This document shows positions 18,487 to 26,941 of a DNA stretch of 63,018 nt, piece by piece. Under the pieces are notes generated by a model that did not search any database, was not told where the DNA came from, and was given only the letters and a program-made list of their open reading frames with translations. Position 1 is the stretch's first letter. Every line of letters begins with the position of its first letter. The stretch spans positions 1-63,018 of the forward strand of contig JBBDJG010000035.1 of assembly GCA_040880005.1 (NCBI GenBank), in the 5' to 3' direction. Source of the stretch: JBBDJG01 sp040880005 (GTDB lineage Bacteria; Actinomycetota; Thermoleophilia; Solirubrobacterales; JBBDJG01). The position numbers and the translations under genes were made by a program.

Positions 18487-19515
18487 TCAGCCCGTGAACT
18501 TGATCGTCAGCACGTCGCCGTCGCGCACCGCGTAGTCCTTGCCCTCCGAGCGCAACTTGCCCTGATCGCGCGCGGCCGCGAACGACCCGGCCGCGACCAG
18601 CTCGTCCCACGCGATCGCCTCCGCGCGCACGAAGCCCTGCTGCATGTCGGTGTGGATCCTGCCCGCGGCCTCGGGCGCCTTCGCGCCGGCGGGCACGCTC
18701 CACGCGCGCACCTCCTTGTTGTCGGCGGCGACGGTGAAGAAGGTGATCAGGTCGAGCACCGAGTACGCGGCTGCGATAAGGCGCTCGAGCGCGCCGGCGG
18801 CGATCCCCAGCTCAGCGCGCATGCTCTCGGCTTCGGTGGGCTCCAGCTCGGCCAACTCGGCCTCGTCGCGGGCGCCGATCGCGATCGCGCCAAGGTCGCG
18901 CAGCTCCGGCGGAACCTCGTCGCCCTCGGTGACGTTCGCGACCACCAGCGCGGGCTTCGATGTCAGCAGGTCGGCCTCGCGCGGCGCGCGGCGCCCGGCC
19001 TCCAATTCGGCCACTGCGCCGCGGCAAAGCTCCGCATCGGCGATCGCCTGCTTGTCGCCGGACTTGGCCGCTTTGCCGGCCTTCTCGAGCCTCGCACGCG
19101 CGCTCTCGAGGTCTGCGAGCAGCAGCTCGGCATCGACCGCCTCGACGTCGGCCAGGGGATCGATCTCGCCGTGCGGGTGGGCGACGTTGGGATGCTCGAA
19201 CGCGCGCACGACGTGCAGGATCGCATCGACCTCGCGGATGTGGCCGAGGAAGCGGTTGCCCAGCCCCTCGCCCTCGTGCGCACCACGCACCAGGCCGGCG
19301 ATGTCGACGAACTCGATCCGCTCGCGGACCTCGGCCTTCGGCGCGAACAGCTCGAACAGCGCGTCGAGCCGCTCGTCCGGCACCTCGACGATCGCCACAT
19401 TGGGATCGATCGTGGTGAACGGGTACTCGCCCACTTCGGCGGCGGCTTGCGTGAGCGCGTTGAACAGCGTCGACTTGCCGGCGTTCGGCAGGCCGACGAT
19501 GCCGATCCGCATCAT
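18487..19515 (-). CDS. ychF: Redox-regulated ATPase YchF
   Basis: OBG-family P-loop protein of the YchF/Ola1 subfamily, which prefers ATP, binds the ribosome and affects stress responses. The 342-residue protein starts MMRIGIVGLPNAGKSTLFNALT (G1), has the G3 motif DIAGLVRGAHEGEGLGN and the noncanonical G4 region LVVANV, and ends with the C-terminal TGS-like domain (LDLITFFTVAADNKEVRAW; DYAVRDGDVLTIKFTG). The start overlaps the PAP2 stop by four bases (ATGA), so the two are coupled. ATG 19512 is an equally possible start. Confidence 0.95.
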   Translation of the reverse strand: MMRIGIVGLPNAGKSTLFNALTQAAAEVGEYPFTTIDPNVAIVEVPDERLDALFELFAPKAEVRERIEFVDIAGLVRGAHEGEGLGNRFLGHIREVDAILHVVRAFEHPNVAHPHGEIDPLADVEAVDAELLLADLESARARLEKAGKAAKSGDKQAIADAELCRGAVAELEAGRRAPREADLLTSKPALVVANVTEGDEVPPELRDLGAIAIGARDEAELAELEPTEAESMRAELGIAAGALERLIAAAYSVLDLITFFTVAADNKEVRAWSVPAGAKAPEAAGRIHTDMQQGFVRAEAIAWDELVAAGSFAAARDQGKLRSEGKDYAVRDGDVLTIKFTG

Positions 19516-20012
19516 CGCGACGAAGCCCCGATCCCGATCGCGCTGCCGAGCACGGTACCCGCGAGCACGTCGCTCGGATAGTGCAGGCCGAGGTAGGGCC
19601 GTGTGAGCGACATCAACGTCGCCGCGGCCAGCATCGGTGTGCGCGTCGCCGGGGCCGACCAGGCAGCCGCGAACGAGCATGCCGCGTGGGCGGAGGGAAA
19701 CGAGTGGCTCGACGGGGTCCGGCCGAGCGCAAGCGATCCGTCGAGGTCGGGCCTTCGCCTCGCGACCAGTCGTTTCACGCAGTAGTTGATGGCGATCGTG
19801 GCCGGCACCAGCGCCGTCATCCGCAGCCAGCGGTCGCGTCTGCCGGGGTCGAGCGTCGAGCCGGTCAGCGCGACGGCAATCCAGCAGGCGCCGAACTCGC
19901 CGACCGTCGTGTAAGCGACCGCCGCCCGCTCGATCGCCGGCGAGTGAAGGCGGCTGCGCATGGTGGCGAGCGCGGCCCGGTCGAGCCGGGCGAGTGAGTC
20001 GAGGGTCCTCAA
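19512..20012 (-). CDS. PAP2-family membrane phosphatase
   Basis: Membrane phosphatase of the PAP2/PgpB type, acting on lipid phosphates or undecaprenyl pyrophosphate. All three signature motifs are visible: KRLVARRRPDL (KxxxxxxRP), SSHSFPSAHA (PSGH-like) and TRPYLGLHYPSDVLAG (SRxxxxxHxxxD with Thr for Ser). The start is uncertain: TTG 20012 gives a compact 166-residue protein, while the open frame extends to 20078 through a 9-bp tandem repeat inside the methyltransferase gene. Downstream it overlaps ychF. Confidence 0.82.
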   Translation of the reverse strand: MRTLDSLARLDRAALATMRSRLHSPAIERAAVAYTTVGEFGACWIAVALTGSTLDPGRRDRWLRMTALVPATIAINYCVKRLVARRRPDLDGSLALGRTPSSHSFPSAHAACSFAAAWSAPATRTPMLAAATLMSLTRPYLGLHYPSDVLAGTVLGSAIGIGASSR

Positions 20013-20025
20013 CGCAGGGCGAACA

Positions 20026-20663
<638 letters not shown>

Positions 20664-20667
<4 letters not shown>

Positions 20668-20897
20668 AGCCCCGAGAACCCGATGCGGTGATCGGGGGTG
20701 TCGGATTTGACGAAGACGATCTTGCGCAGGTCGAGCGACACCGGTCCGTCCGCCGTGTCCAGCTCGTACCAGCCGTCGCCGCCTCGCACCTCCTTGCGGA
20801 GCTTGTCGTAGTCGCGCTCGGCGATCTGCACGGATATCGCCTGTCCGCCGGCGAATCCAATCTCGACCCGCTTGTGCCCCTTGTTGTCCTCGGCCAA
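20664..20897 (-). CDS. Small hypothetical protein (77 aa)
   Basis: I do not recognise this family. The product is a soluble, beta-rich protein: KRVEIGFAGGQAISVQIAERDYDKL, then GWYELDTADGPVSLDLRKIVFVK and a GF-x-GL end, suggesting a small barrel that may bind DNA, RNA or another protein. It overlaps the methyltransferase start by four bases and follows the methylmalonyl-CoA epimerase gene by 31 bases, so it is probably in the same operon. Confidence 0.7.
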
Positions 20898-20928
20898 CTC
20901 CAGCTCCTTCGTCGATACGGATTTCGTG

Positions 20929-21339
20929 TCAGTGCTCGCGGGCGGGCTCCACCAGCTCCACCAGCACGCCCCCTGTGGAGGACGGGTGGAGGAACGCTAC
21001 GCGGCTGCCGCGGATGCCCACGCGCGGTCGCTCATCTATCAGTCTCATGCCCTGCCCGCGGCAGCGTGCCAGCACCGCCTCGACGTCAGCGCAGCGATAC
21101 GCCGTGTGGTGCAGGCCCGGGCCCTTCTTCTCCAAGTACCTCCCGACCGGCGTATCTGCGGAGAGCGGGCTCAACAGCTCCACATGGGACTCGCCGACGT
21201 CCAGCAGCACAGCCTCGACGCCCTGCTCCTTCACCGTCTCCCTGTGCACGATCGGCATCTCGAAGCCGCTCGAGTACAGCTCGACCGCGGCGTCGAGGTC
21301 CGAGACAGCGATTCCGACGTGATCGATTGCCGTGAACAT
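20929..21339 (-). CDS. mce: Methylmalonyl-CoA epimerase
   Basis: VOC-superfamily metalloenzyme interconverting (S)- and (R)-methylmalonyl-CoA in propionate metabolism. The 136-residue protein has two VOC repeats; ligand-bearing segments are AIDHVGIAVSDLDAAV (His at residue 7), VELLSPLSADTPVGRYLEKKGPGLHHTAYRC and VFLHPSSTGGVLVELVEP with small changes. The GPGLHHxAY pattern is typical of the epimerase rather than of other VOC proteins. Located 25 bases downstream of ftsH on the same strand. No methylmalonyl-CoA mutase genes lie in the window. Confidence 0.92.
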   Translation of the reverse strand: MFTAIDHVGIAVSDLDAAVELYSSGFEMPIVHRETVKEQGVEAVLLDVGESHVELLSPLSADTPVGRYLEKKGPGLHHTAYRCADVEAVLARCRGQGMRLIDERPRVGIRGSRVAFLHPSSTGGVLVELVEPAREH

Positions 21340-21364
21340 CGACCGCGCAGTTTAGCCGCGCGGC

Positions 21365-23362
21365 TCAGACTTCCGGAAGCTCGGCGGCGTCGCCCGCCGT
21401 CTCCGCTCCGTTGGAGCGGTCGAAGCGGCCTGTCCGCGTGCGCGGCTCGAAATGCTGAGCGTTCTGCGGCTTGCCCTCCCGCTCGGGGAAGGTCTTGCCG
21501 GCGCTCTCGAGGGCTGCCTCGATCACCTTCTCGATCTCGTCGCGGTCGATCGTCTCCTTCTCGAGCAGCCGGGCGGCGATCGCATCGAGCATCTCCCGGT
21601 ACTCGGAGACGAGCACACGAGCCTCCCACTGCGCCTCGTCGATCAGCGCCTGTTGCTCGCGGTCACGTAGCTCGCGCGAGGAGTCGGAGAGCGATTCCTT
21701 GCCGGTGCCGTTGACGTGCGCTATGAGCTGACTGCCCATGCCGTAGTCCTCGATCATCGCGCGGCTGATCTCCACCACTCGCTTGAGGTCGTCGGCCGCG
21801 CCGGTGGTCGTGCGTTCGAACACGATCTGCTCTGCCACGTAGCCGCCGAGCAAGCTCGAGAGGTGATTCATCAGGTCCTGCTTGGACATCAGGTAGCGAT
21901 CCTCTTCGGGCAGGTTCATCACGTAGCCGAGCGCCTGCCCGCGTGGCACGATCGAGATCCGGTGGATGCGGGAGTTGGTGCGCAGCAGCTCGCCCACCAA
22001 GGCGTGACCGGCCTCGTGGTAGGCGATCACCTCCTTCTCCTTGGACGTGATCACCTTGCGGCTCTGAAGCCCGGCCACCACGCGCTCGAGCGCCCCATCG
22101 AAGTCCGAATCGACGATCGTCTCGCGCCCCGTGCGACCGGCGAAGATGGCCGCCTCGTTGCACAGGTTCGCGAGGTCGGCTCCGGTCAGGCCGGAGGTCT
22201 GACGCGCGACGTTGCGCAGATCGACGTCGGCGACCGGCTTGCCGCGCGTGTGGACGCCGAGTATCTGGAGGCGGCCGTTGAGATCCGGCGGCGAGACGAG
22301 CACCTGGCGGTCGAAACGACCCGGCCGCATCAGAGCCGGATCGAGACTGTCGGCGCGGTTGGAAGCAGCGATCACGACCAGCTCACCGCGCTCGTCGAAT
22401 CCGTCCATCTCCACCAATAGCTGGTTGAGCGTCTGGTCCTTCTCGCGCGACATGTCGAATCCGCGCTTGAGACCGACGGCGTCCAGCTCATCGATGAAGA
22501 GGATCGCCGGCGCGTGCTTGCGCGCCTCGCGGAAGAGGCGCCGGATGCGGGCAGCGCCGAGCCCGGCGAACATCTCGACAAAGCTGCTCGCGGATTGGCT
22601 GAAGAAGTTGGCACCGGATTCGTGAGCGACCGCCTTGGCGAGCAGGGTCTTGCCCGTGCCGGGTGGCCCGTGCAGCAGGATGCCCTTCGGCATGCTCGCG
22701 CCGAGGCGCTTGAAGCGATCCGGTTCGCGCAGGAACTCGACCACCTCGCGCAGTTCGTGCTTGGCCTCCTCGCAGCCGGCGACGTCGTCCCACTTGACCG
22801 AGCTGGACGACTGGGGCTTGATGCGCTGTGGCTTCTGCCGTGGCATGAAGCGCAGAGAGATCACGATCAGCGCGATGAACGCGATCACGATCAGCGGCGA
22901 GGCCCAGGTGTTGAAGACCTGCGCGATCCGGTCGAGCACCGATGTGCCCGACGCGGGCGCGACGTCTTGGCGTTCCGAGCGAGTCGTGATCGCGGCCAGC
23001 GTCCTGCCGCCGAGGATGCCCGTTATCGACACGTGAGCCTTGTCGAGCGGCTCGAGCAGTTTCGTGTCGGCCTTGCCGGTGCCCGCCGGCGAATTCACGA
23101 CGCGCGACTTCGGGTCGGAGAAATCGACCTTGTAGCGCACGCCGTCGTCGCCCACCAGTGCGTAGGCGAGCGAAACCGAGCCGTGGTCGGAAGCGTCCGT
23201 GCGGACGACCCGCAGCATTCCCTGCTTCGTCACCGTCGCCCCGGCATCGACTGGGCGTGAGATCGCGTCGCTTTCGGCCACGGCGGACGCCGGCCAGCTC
23301 ACCGGCACCACGGCCAGCACCACGAGAACCGCCACCCACAACCGGCCTGCTACGAATCGCAT
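21365..23362 (-). CDS. ftsH: ATP-dependent zinc metalloprotease FtsH
   Basis: Membrane-anchored AAA+ protease for membrane and regulatory proteins, hexameric. The 665-residue form has an N-terminal signal-anchor (residues 8-28), an external domain, a second TM near 155-171, then Walker A GPPGTGKT (232-239), pore loop FVEMF, Walker B ILFIDELDAV, the second region of homology (MRPGRFDRQV) and the zinc site HEAGH, with a distal Asp in the peptidase domain. ATG 23362 gives the signal-anchor; the open frame runs further upstream over the divergent HTH gene. The external domain is longer than usual and poorly conserved. Confidence 0.95.
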   Translation of the reverse strand: MRFVAGRLWVAVLVVLAVVPVSWPASAVAESDAISRPVDAGATVTKQGMLRVVRTDASDHGSVSLAYALVGDDGVRYKVDFSDPKSRVVNSPAGTGKADTKLLEPLDKAHVSITGILGGRTLAAITTRSERQDVAPASGTSVLDRIAQVFNTWASPLIVIAFIALIVISLRFMPRQKPQRIKPQSSSSVKWDDVAGCEEAKHELREVVEFLREPDRFKRLGASMPKGILLHGPPGTGKTLLAKAVAHESGANFFSQSASSFVEMFAGLGAARIRRLFREARKHAPAILFIDELDAVGLKRGFDMSREKDQTLNQLLVEMDGFDERGELVVIAASNRADSLDPALMRPGRFDRQVLVSPPDLNGRLQILGVHTRGKPVADVDLRNVARQTSGLTGADLANLCNEAAIFAGRTGRETIVDSDFDGALERVVAGLQSRKVITSKEKEVIAYHEAGHALVGELLRTNSRIHRISIVPRGQALGYVMNLPEEDRYLMSKQDLMNHLSSLLGGYVAEQIVFERTTTGAADDLKRVVEISRAMIEDYGMGSQLIAHVNGTGKESLSDSSRELRDREQQALIDEAQWEARVLVSEYREMLDAIAARLLEKETIDRDEIEKVIEAALESAGKTFPEREGKPQNAQHFEPRTRTGRFDRSNGAETAGDAAELPEV

Positions 23363-23407
23363 GCACCCAGCGTAGCGGCGATCTGGGGGCTCGACCATGG
23401 GTTTTGG

Positions 23408-23432
23408 ACCCCATATTGGCTTTTGAGCCAAA
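23408..23432. promoter_or_regulatory. Paired short inverted repeats between ftsH and the HTH gene
   Basis: The 153-bp divergent region contains an imperfect ATGGG/CCCAT repeat and immediately after it a six-bp TTGGCT/AGCCAA hairpin (about 23417-23432). It may be an operator or promoter region for either gene. No clear -35/-10 pair was seen. Confidence 0.3.
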
Positions 23433-23515
23433 TCTGGCGCAGAACTTTCACTTGCGAATCCGCGTCGTTTTAGGTATCGATTTCTTGTTGGTACCCTGAC
23501 GCGCGAGGTGGAGCC

Positions 23516-23842
23516 ATGAGCCGGGAGCAAGCAAGGGCAACGATCCGCAAGCTTCGCGAGGAGCTTCTGGCGGCGGGGCGCGACCGCGAGGCGGAGGCGG
23601 TGGCGACGTTGGCCGGAGACTCGGACGAGGTATATCTGCGTCTGCGCAAGCGATTTTTCACGCCGTCCGAGGTCGCCGAGCGGGTCGGCGTCAGTCGTCA
23701 GACGGTGATCAAGTGGATCGAGCGCGGCGAGCTCGACGCGGAGCTGACCCCCGGCGGCCACCACCGAATCCCGGCGTCGGTGTTCCAATCCGGCCGTCGG
23801 TCGGATCGCGCCGACGTGAAGCTCGTTCCCGTCAAGAAGTAA
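23516..23842 (+). CDS. Small MerR/BldC-like helix-turn-helix protein
   Basis: DNA-binding protein of the excisionase/MerR-like HTH_17 family, 108 residues. The C-terminal half has the winged helix FFTPSEVAERVGVSRQTVIKWIERGELDAELTPGGHHRIPASVF (residues 47-90), as in BldC-type developmental regulators and phage excisionases. The N-terminal half is a charged helix. ATG follows a GAGGTGGAG ribosome site. Context beside ftsH is chromosomal, with no integrase near, so a regulator is more likely than an excisionase. Target unknown. Confidence 0.85.
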   Translation: MSREQARATIRKLREELLAAGRDREAEAVATLAGDSDEVYLRLRKRFFTPSEVAERVGVSRQTVIKWIERGELDAELTPGGHHRIPASVFQSGRRSDRADVKLVPVKK

Positions 23843-23920
23843 TTGCGGCCGCTGCAGACGTACGCTCCAACCGTTCGACATTTGCCGCGATATGCGCGGT
23901 CAACGTCGATCGGTGAGGCT

Positions 23921-24715
23921 CTAGGCGGTCTCCAACCGCAAGATCTCCGCCATCGCCGCGCGGCCGATCTCGAGCTGCTCGACGGTCGGCTCGCGCGTGG
24001 CGAACAGCCGCTGCATCTCGTAGCCCGGCCGCTTGATCGCGCGCGCCAGCGACGTCTCGCGGTGGCGCTCGGCCCACGCGAACACCTCGACGGCAAGTGC
24101 CGCGCTGCTGAGCGTGACGGCCATGTTGACGACCGGCCCGCGCGACTTGACAAGCGAGCGCGCGAGCAGGTTGCCGCCGATCGTCGCCAGCATCATCGGC
24201 GCGACCAGGTTCGAGCCGCAGCGCTCGTGCTCCTTGGGAGTGTCGGCCGGGTCGCGATCCTGCTCGTACGCGGCGATCGACTTGTGCTCCACGCCGTGAT
24301 AGGCGGCCAGGTCGGAGTCGCGCATCGCCAGCGCGGTCGGCGCTATGCCGATCAACGCGACCGCCGCCTCGCGGCCGGCGCCGGCTCGCTCGCCGCGGCG
24401 GATGACGGCAGCTAGCGCGCTGGACGCAAACATCGCGACCACGATGCGACCGTCCTCGAACGGGAGCTGCACCTGCGGCGCGCGCTTCTTGATCAGCGGC
24501 AGCAGGATCAGGGCCTCGGCCAACCTGATGATTCCACGCAGCCCCGGGATTGAGAGCAGCGGGCCCTCGTAGCGCGGCTTGCGCCCGGAGAAAACCGCGA
24601 CCGACCCGTCGCTCGCGCGAACGGCTGCCGCCCAGTGACCGGGGCCGTGCACCAGCAGGCCGTTGCGCAACGCCATCCCGCCGAGCCGAAGCTTCTCGTT
24701 CGCCATGACGCCCAT
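23921..24715 (-). CDS. DUF1385 family membrane protein
   Basis: Membrane protein of the DUF1385 family, widespread in Gram-positive bacteria and of unknown function. The 264-residue protein has the N-terminal pattern RLGGMALRNGLLVHGPGHWAAAVRASDGSV and the family core AYHGVEHKSIAAYEQDRDP followed by HERCGSN (His, Glu, Cys near residues 140-168), with several TM helices on each side. ATG 24715 and ATG 24706 are both possible. It starts right after the TauE stop, suggesting one operon. Confidence 0.85.
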   Translation of the reverse strand: MGVMANEKLRLGGMALRNGLLVHGPGHWAAAVRASDGSVAVFSGRKPRYEGPLLSIPGLRGIIRLAEALILLPLIKKRAPQVQLPFEDGRIVVAMFASSALAAVIRRGERAGAGREAAVALIGIAPTALAMRDSDLAAYHGVEHKSIAAYEQDRDPADTPKEHERCGSNLVAPMMLATIGGNLLARSLVKSRGPVVNMAVTLSSAALAVEVFAWAERHRETSLARAIKRPGYEMQRLFATREPTVEQLEIGRAAMAEILRLETA

Positions 24716-24716
24716 G

Positions 24717-25484
24717 CTACGTGACCGCCTCCACGACCGTGCTCAGCGCCGCCAGCACCAGCACCCAGCCGATCGCCCGCAGCAGGCTCTCCTCCGAGAG
24801 CCTGCCGGTCAGGCGCGAGCCGATCAGCGCGCCCGGGATCGACGCCGCGGCTCCGACGGCGAGCAGGTTCCAGTCAGGCGCCCCCGAGGGCAAATGACCG
24901 AGGACGCCAGCGATGCCCACGCACAGACCGACCGTGACGTTGGTGCCGACCGCCTTCGCGGGCGCCTCGCCAACCAGTCGCAGCAACGCCGGCATCCGCA
25001 GCGAGCCGAGGATCAGCCCGACCATTCCTCCGACCAGGCCAATCGCCGCGCCCGAAAGGACCGCCGCACGGAGGTCGAGCCGTTGCTCGCCACCGGCGGC
25101 AGCTCTCTCGGCCTCCTCGGCCTCCTTTTTCCCGCGCGGGCGCAGAAGCTGGAACGCGCTGTATGCGAGCACGGCGGCGATCCCGAACAGCAGCGCATCG
25201 CCGGGGATCGCGCCCGACAGGTAGCCACCGACCACGGCGCCGACGATCGAGGGCGGTGCCATCCACGCGAACAGCCGCCAGTTGACGCGCCCCGCCCTGA
25301 TGTGGGCCGTCGAGGCGGTCGCCGCCGCAACGGCGCTGATGCCGATGTTGGCTCCCGCTCCGGTCGCGGGCGAGGACGCCAGCGCCACCACCAGCGGCAG
25401 CCGCAGGTTGCCCAGCACCAGCCCCACGAACCCGCCCAGCAGGGCGACCGTGAAGCACCAGGTTGCGAGAGCTACGTATTCCAT
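24717..25484 (-). CDS. TauE/SafE-family permease, full length
   Basis: Predicted inner-membrane anion exporter with both family repeats in one chain of 255 residues: FVGLVLGNLRLPLVVAL at the start and VGGMVGLILGSLRMPALLRLV near residue 152, linked by a charged cytoplasmic loop (GKKEAEEAERAAAGGEQ). This is the ordinary architecture and contrasts with the two half-genes at 4.1-4.8 kb. Substrate unknown. It shares the strand and probably the transcript with the DUF1385 gene. Confidence 0.85.
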   Translation of the reverse strand: MEYVALATWCFTVALLGGFVGLVLGNLRLPLVVALASSPATGAGANIGISAVAAATASTAHIRAGRVNWRLFAWMAPPSIVGAVVGGYLSGAIPGDALLFGIAAVLAYSAFQLLRPRGKKEAEEAERAAAGGEQRLDLRAAVLSGAAIGLVGGMVGLILGSLRMPALLRLVGEAPAKAVGTNVTVGLCVGIAGVLGHLPSGAPDWNLLAVGAAASIPGALIGSRLTGRLSEESLLRAIGWVLVLAALSTVVEAVT

Positions 25485-25505
25485 CTATCGGAGATACTGA
25501 GCATC

Positions 25506-26903
25506 GTGGACCGGCTGTTCGAGACTTCGCAGGCATCCGGCGCGGCGCGCGCGCGAACGACCGTGCCGCTGGCCGAGGAGCCGCTGGCGGCTCGCATGCG
25601 CCCCGCCACGCTCGACGAGTTCGTCGGCCAGCAACATCTGCTTGCGGCCGGCTCGGCGCTGCGCACGGCGATCGAGCAGGGGGCGCCGCACTCGATGATC
25701 CTCTACGGACCTCCCGGCACGGGCAAGACGACGCTCGCGCGGATAGTCGCCGCGCACGCCGGCGCCGCGTTCGAGGAGGAGAGCGCGGTCAACGCGGGTC
25801 GCGCCGAAGTGCGCGCGGTGATCGAGCGGGCAGAGGAGCGCGTGAAGGTCGCGCAACAGAGTTCCCGTTTTTCCGCGGACGAGCAGCAGAGCTCCCGTCT
25901 TTCCGCTCGCGGAAAAACGGTTCTTTTCTTGGATGAGATCCATCGCTTCAACAAGGGGCAGCAGGACACGCTACTGCCCGCGGTCGAGGAGGGTCTGCTG
26001 ACGCTGATCGGCGCTACCACCGAGAACCCCTACTTCGAGGTCAACTCGGCGTTGCTCTCGCGCGCGCGGATATACGAGCTGCAGCCGCTCGACGTGCAAC
26101 AGGTCGAGCAGTTGCTGCGCCGCGCGCTCGCGGACGCCGAGCGCGGCGTCCCCGATCCGCCCGAGGTGCCGGACGACGTGATCGAGTTCTTCGCCGTGCG
26201 CTCGAGCGGCGACGCGCGCACCGCCTACAACGCGCTTGAGCTGGCCTGCGAGACGGCGCAGCGGCTGGACCGTCCGGTCACGGTCGAACTTGCCGAGGAC
26301 GCGCTCCAGCAGAAGGCGTTGCTCTACGACAAGGGCGGCGACCGCCACTACGACTACGCGTCGGCCTGGATCAAGGCGACGCGCGGCTCCGACGTCGATG
26401 CCTCTCTCTATTACCTCGCGGTGATGCTCGAAGGTGGCGAGGACCCGCGCTTCATCGCTCGGCGGATGGTGATCCTCGCCTCCGAGGACATCGGCAACGC
26501 CGATCCGCGCGCGCTCCAGGTCGCGGTCGCGGCGGCGCAAGCGGTCGAGCACGTCGGGCTGCCCGAGTGCGCGCTGAACCTCAGCCAGGCCGCCGTGTAC
26601 CTGGCGCTGGCGCCGAAGTCGAACGCGAGCTACCTGGCGATCTCCCGCGCGCGCGGCGACGTGCGCGAACATGGAACGCTCGACCCGCCCGGTTACCTGC
26701 GCGACGCCCACTACGCGGGGGCGAAGGAGCTGGGCCGGGGGATCGGCTACGAGTACCCGCACGACCTGCCGGAGGGCGTCTCGAACCAGTCGCTGATGCC
26801 CGAAGAGCTGAGCGGCCGGCGCTACTACGAGCCGACCGATCGCGGCTTCGAGCGCGAGCTGCGCGAACGGCTGAAGCGCCGGCGGTCCAGCGAACCGGAG
26901 TAG
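25506..26903 (+). CDS. rarA: Replication-associated recombination protein A (MgsA/RarA AAA ATPase)
   Basis: AAA+ clamp-loader-like ATPase acting at stalled replication forks. The 465-residue protein starts at GTG 25506 and has PLAARMRPATLDEFVGQQHLL, Walker A GPPGTGKTT near residue 71, Walker B VLFLDEIHRFNKGQQD, sensor GATTENPYFEVNSALLSR, and the C-terminal MgsA domain (YDKGGDRHYDYASAWIKATRGSD). Between the N-terminal AAA helix and Walker B it carries about 20 extra residues (117-136) coded by a palindromic element, still in frame. Downstream ALDH starts 38 bases later. Confidence 0.95.
   Translation: MDRLFETSQASGAARARTTVPLAEEPLAARMRPATLDEFVGQQHLLAAGSALRTAIEQGAPHSMILYGPPGTGKTTLARIVAAHAGAAFEEESAVNAGRAEVRAVIERAEERVKVAQQSSRFSADEQQSSRLSARGKTVLFLDEIHRFNKGQQDTLLPAVEEGLLTLIGATTENPYFEVNSALLSRARIYELQPLDVQQVEQLLRRALADAERGVPDPPEVPDDVIEFFAVRSSGDARTAYNALELACETAQRLDRPVTVELAEDALQQKALLYDKGGDRHYDYASAWIKATRGSDVDASLYYLAVMLEGGEDPRFIARRMVILASEDIGNADPRALQVAVAAAQAVEHVGLPECALNLSQAAVYLALAPKSNASYLAISRARGDVREHGTLDPPGYLRDAHYAGAKELGRGIGYEYPHDLPEGVSNQSLMPEELSGRRYYEPTDRGFERELRERLKRRRSSEPE
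25857..25920 (+). repeat. Palindromic element copy 2, inserted in frame in rarA
   Basis: CAGAGTTCCCG starts at 25857, a second CAGAGCTCCCG at 25887, and a perfect 13-bp inverted repeat links 25865-25877 with 25908-25920 (CGCGGAAAAACGG). The leader and stem are related to the element upstream of trxA. It codes for QSSRFS...QSSRLS and falls exactly where other RarA proteins have a short loop before Walker B. Confidence 0.8.
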
Positions 26904-26941
26904 AATCGGCCTCGGTTTCTTTCGAGCGAGGAGGATCAACG

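Noticed and set aside
24663..25505. N-terminal extension of the rarA frame
   Set aside because: Antisense to the TauE gene and unlike RarA; GTG 25506 gives the conserved start.
26567..26941. N-terminal extension of the ALDH frame over the rarA end
   Set aside because: Shadow of rarA; the ATG at 26942 has a strong ribosome site and the ALDH domain starts there.
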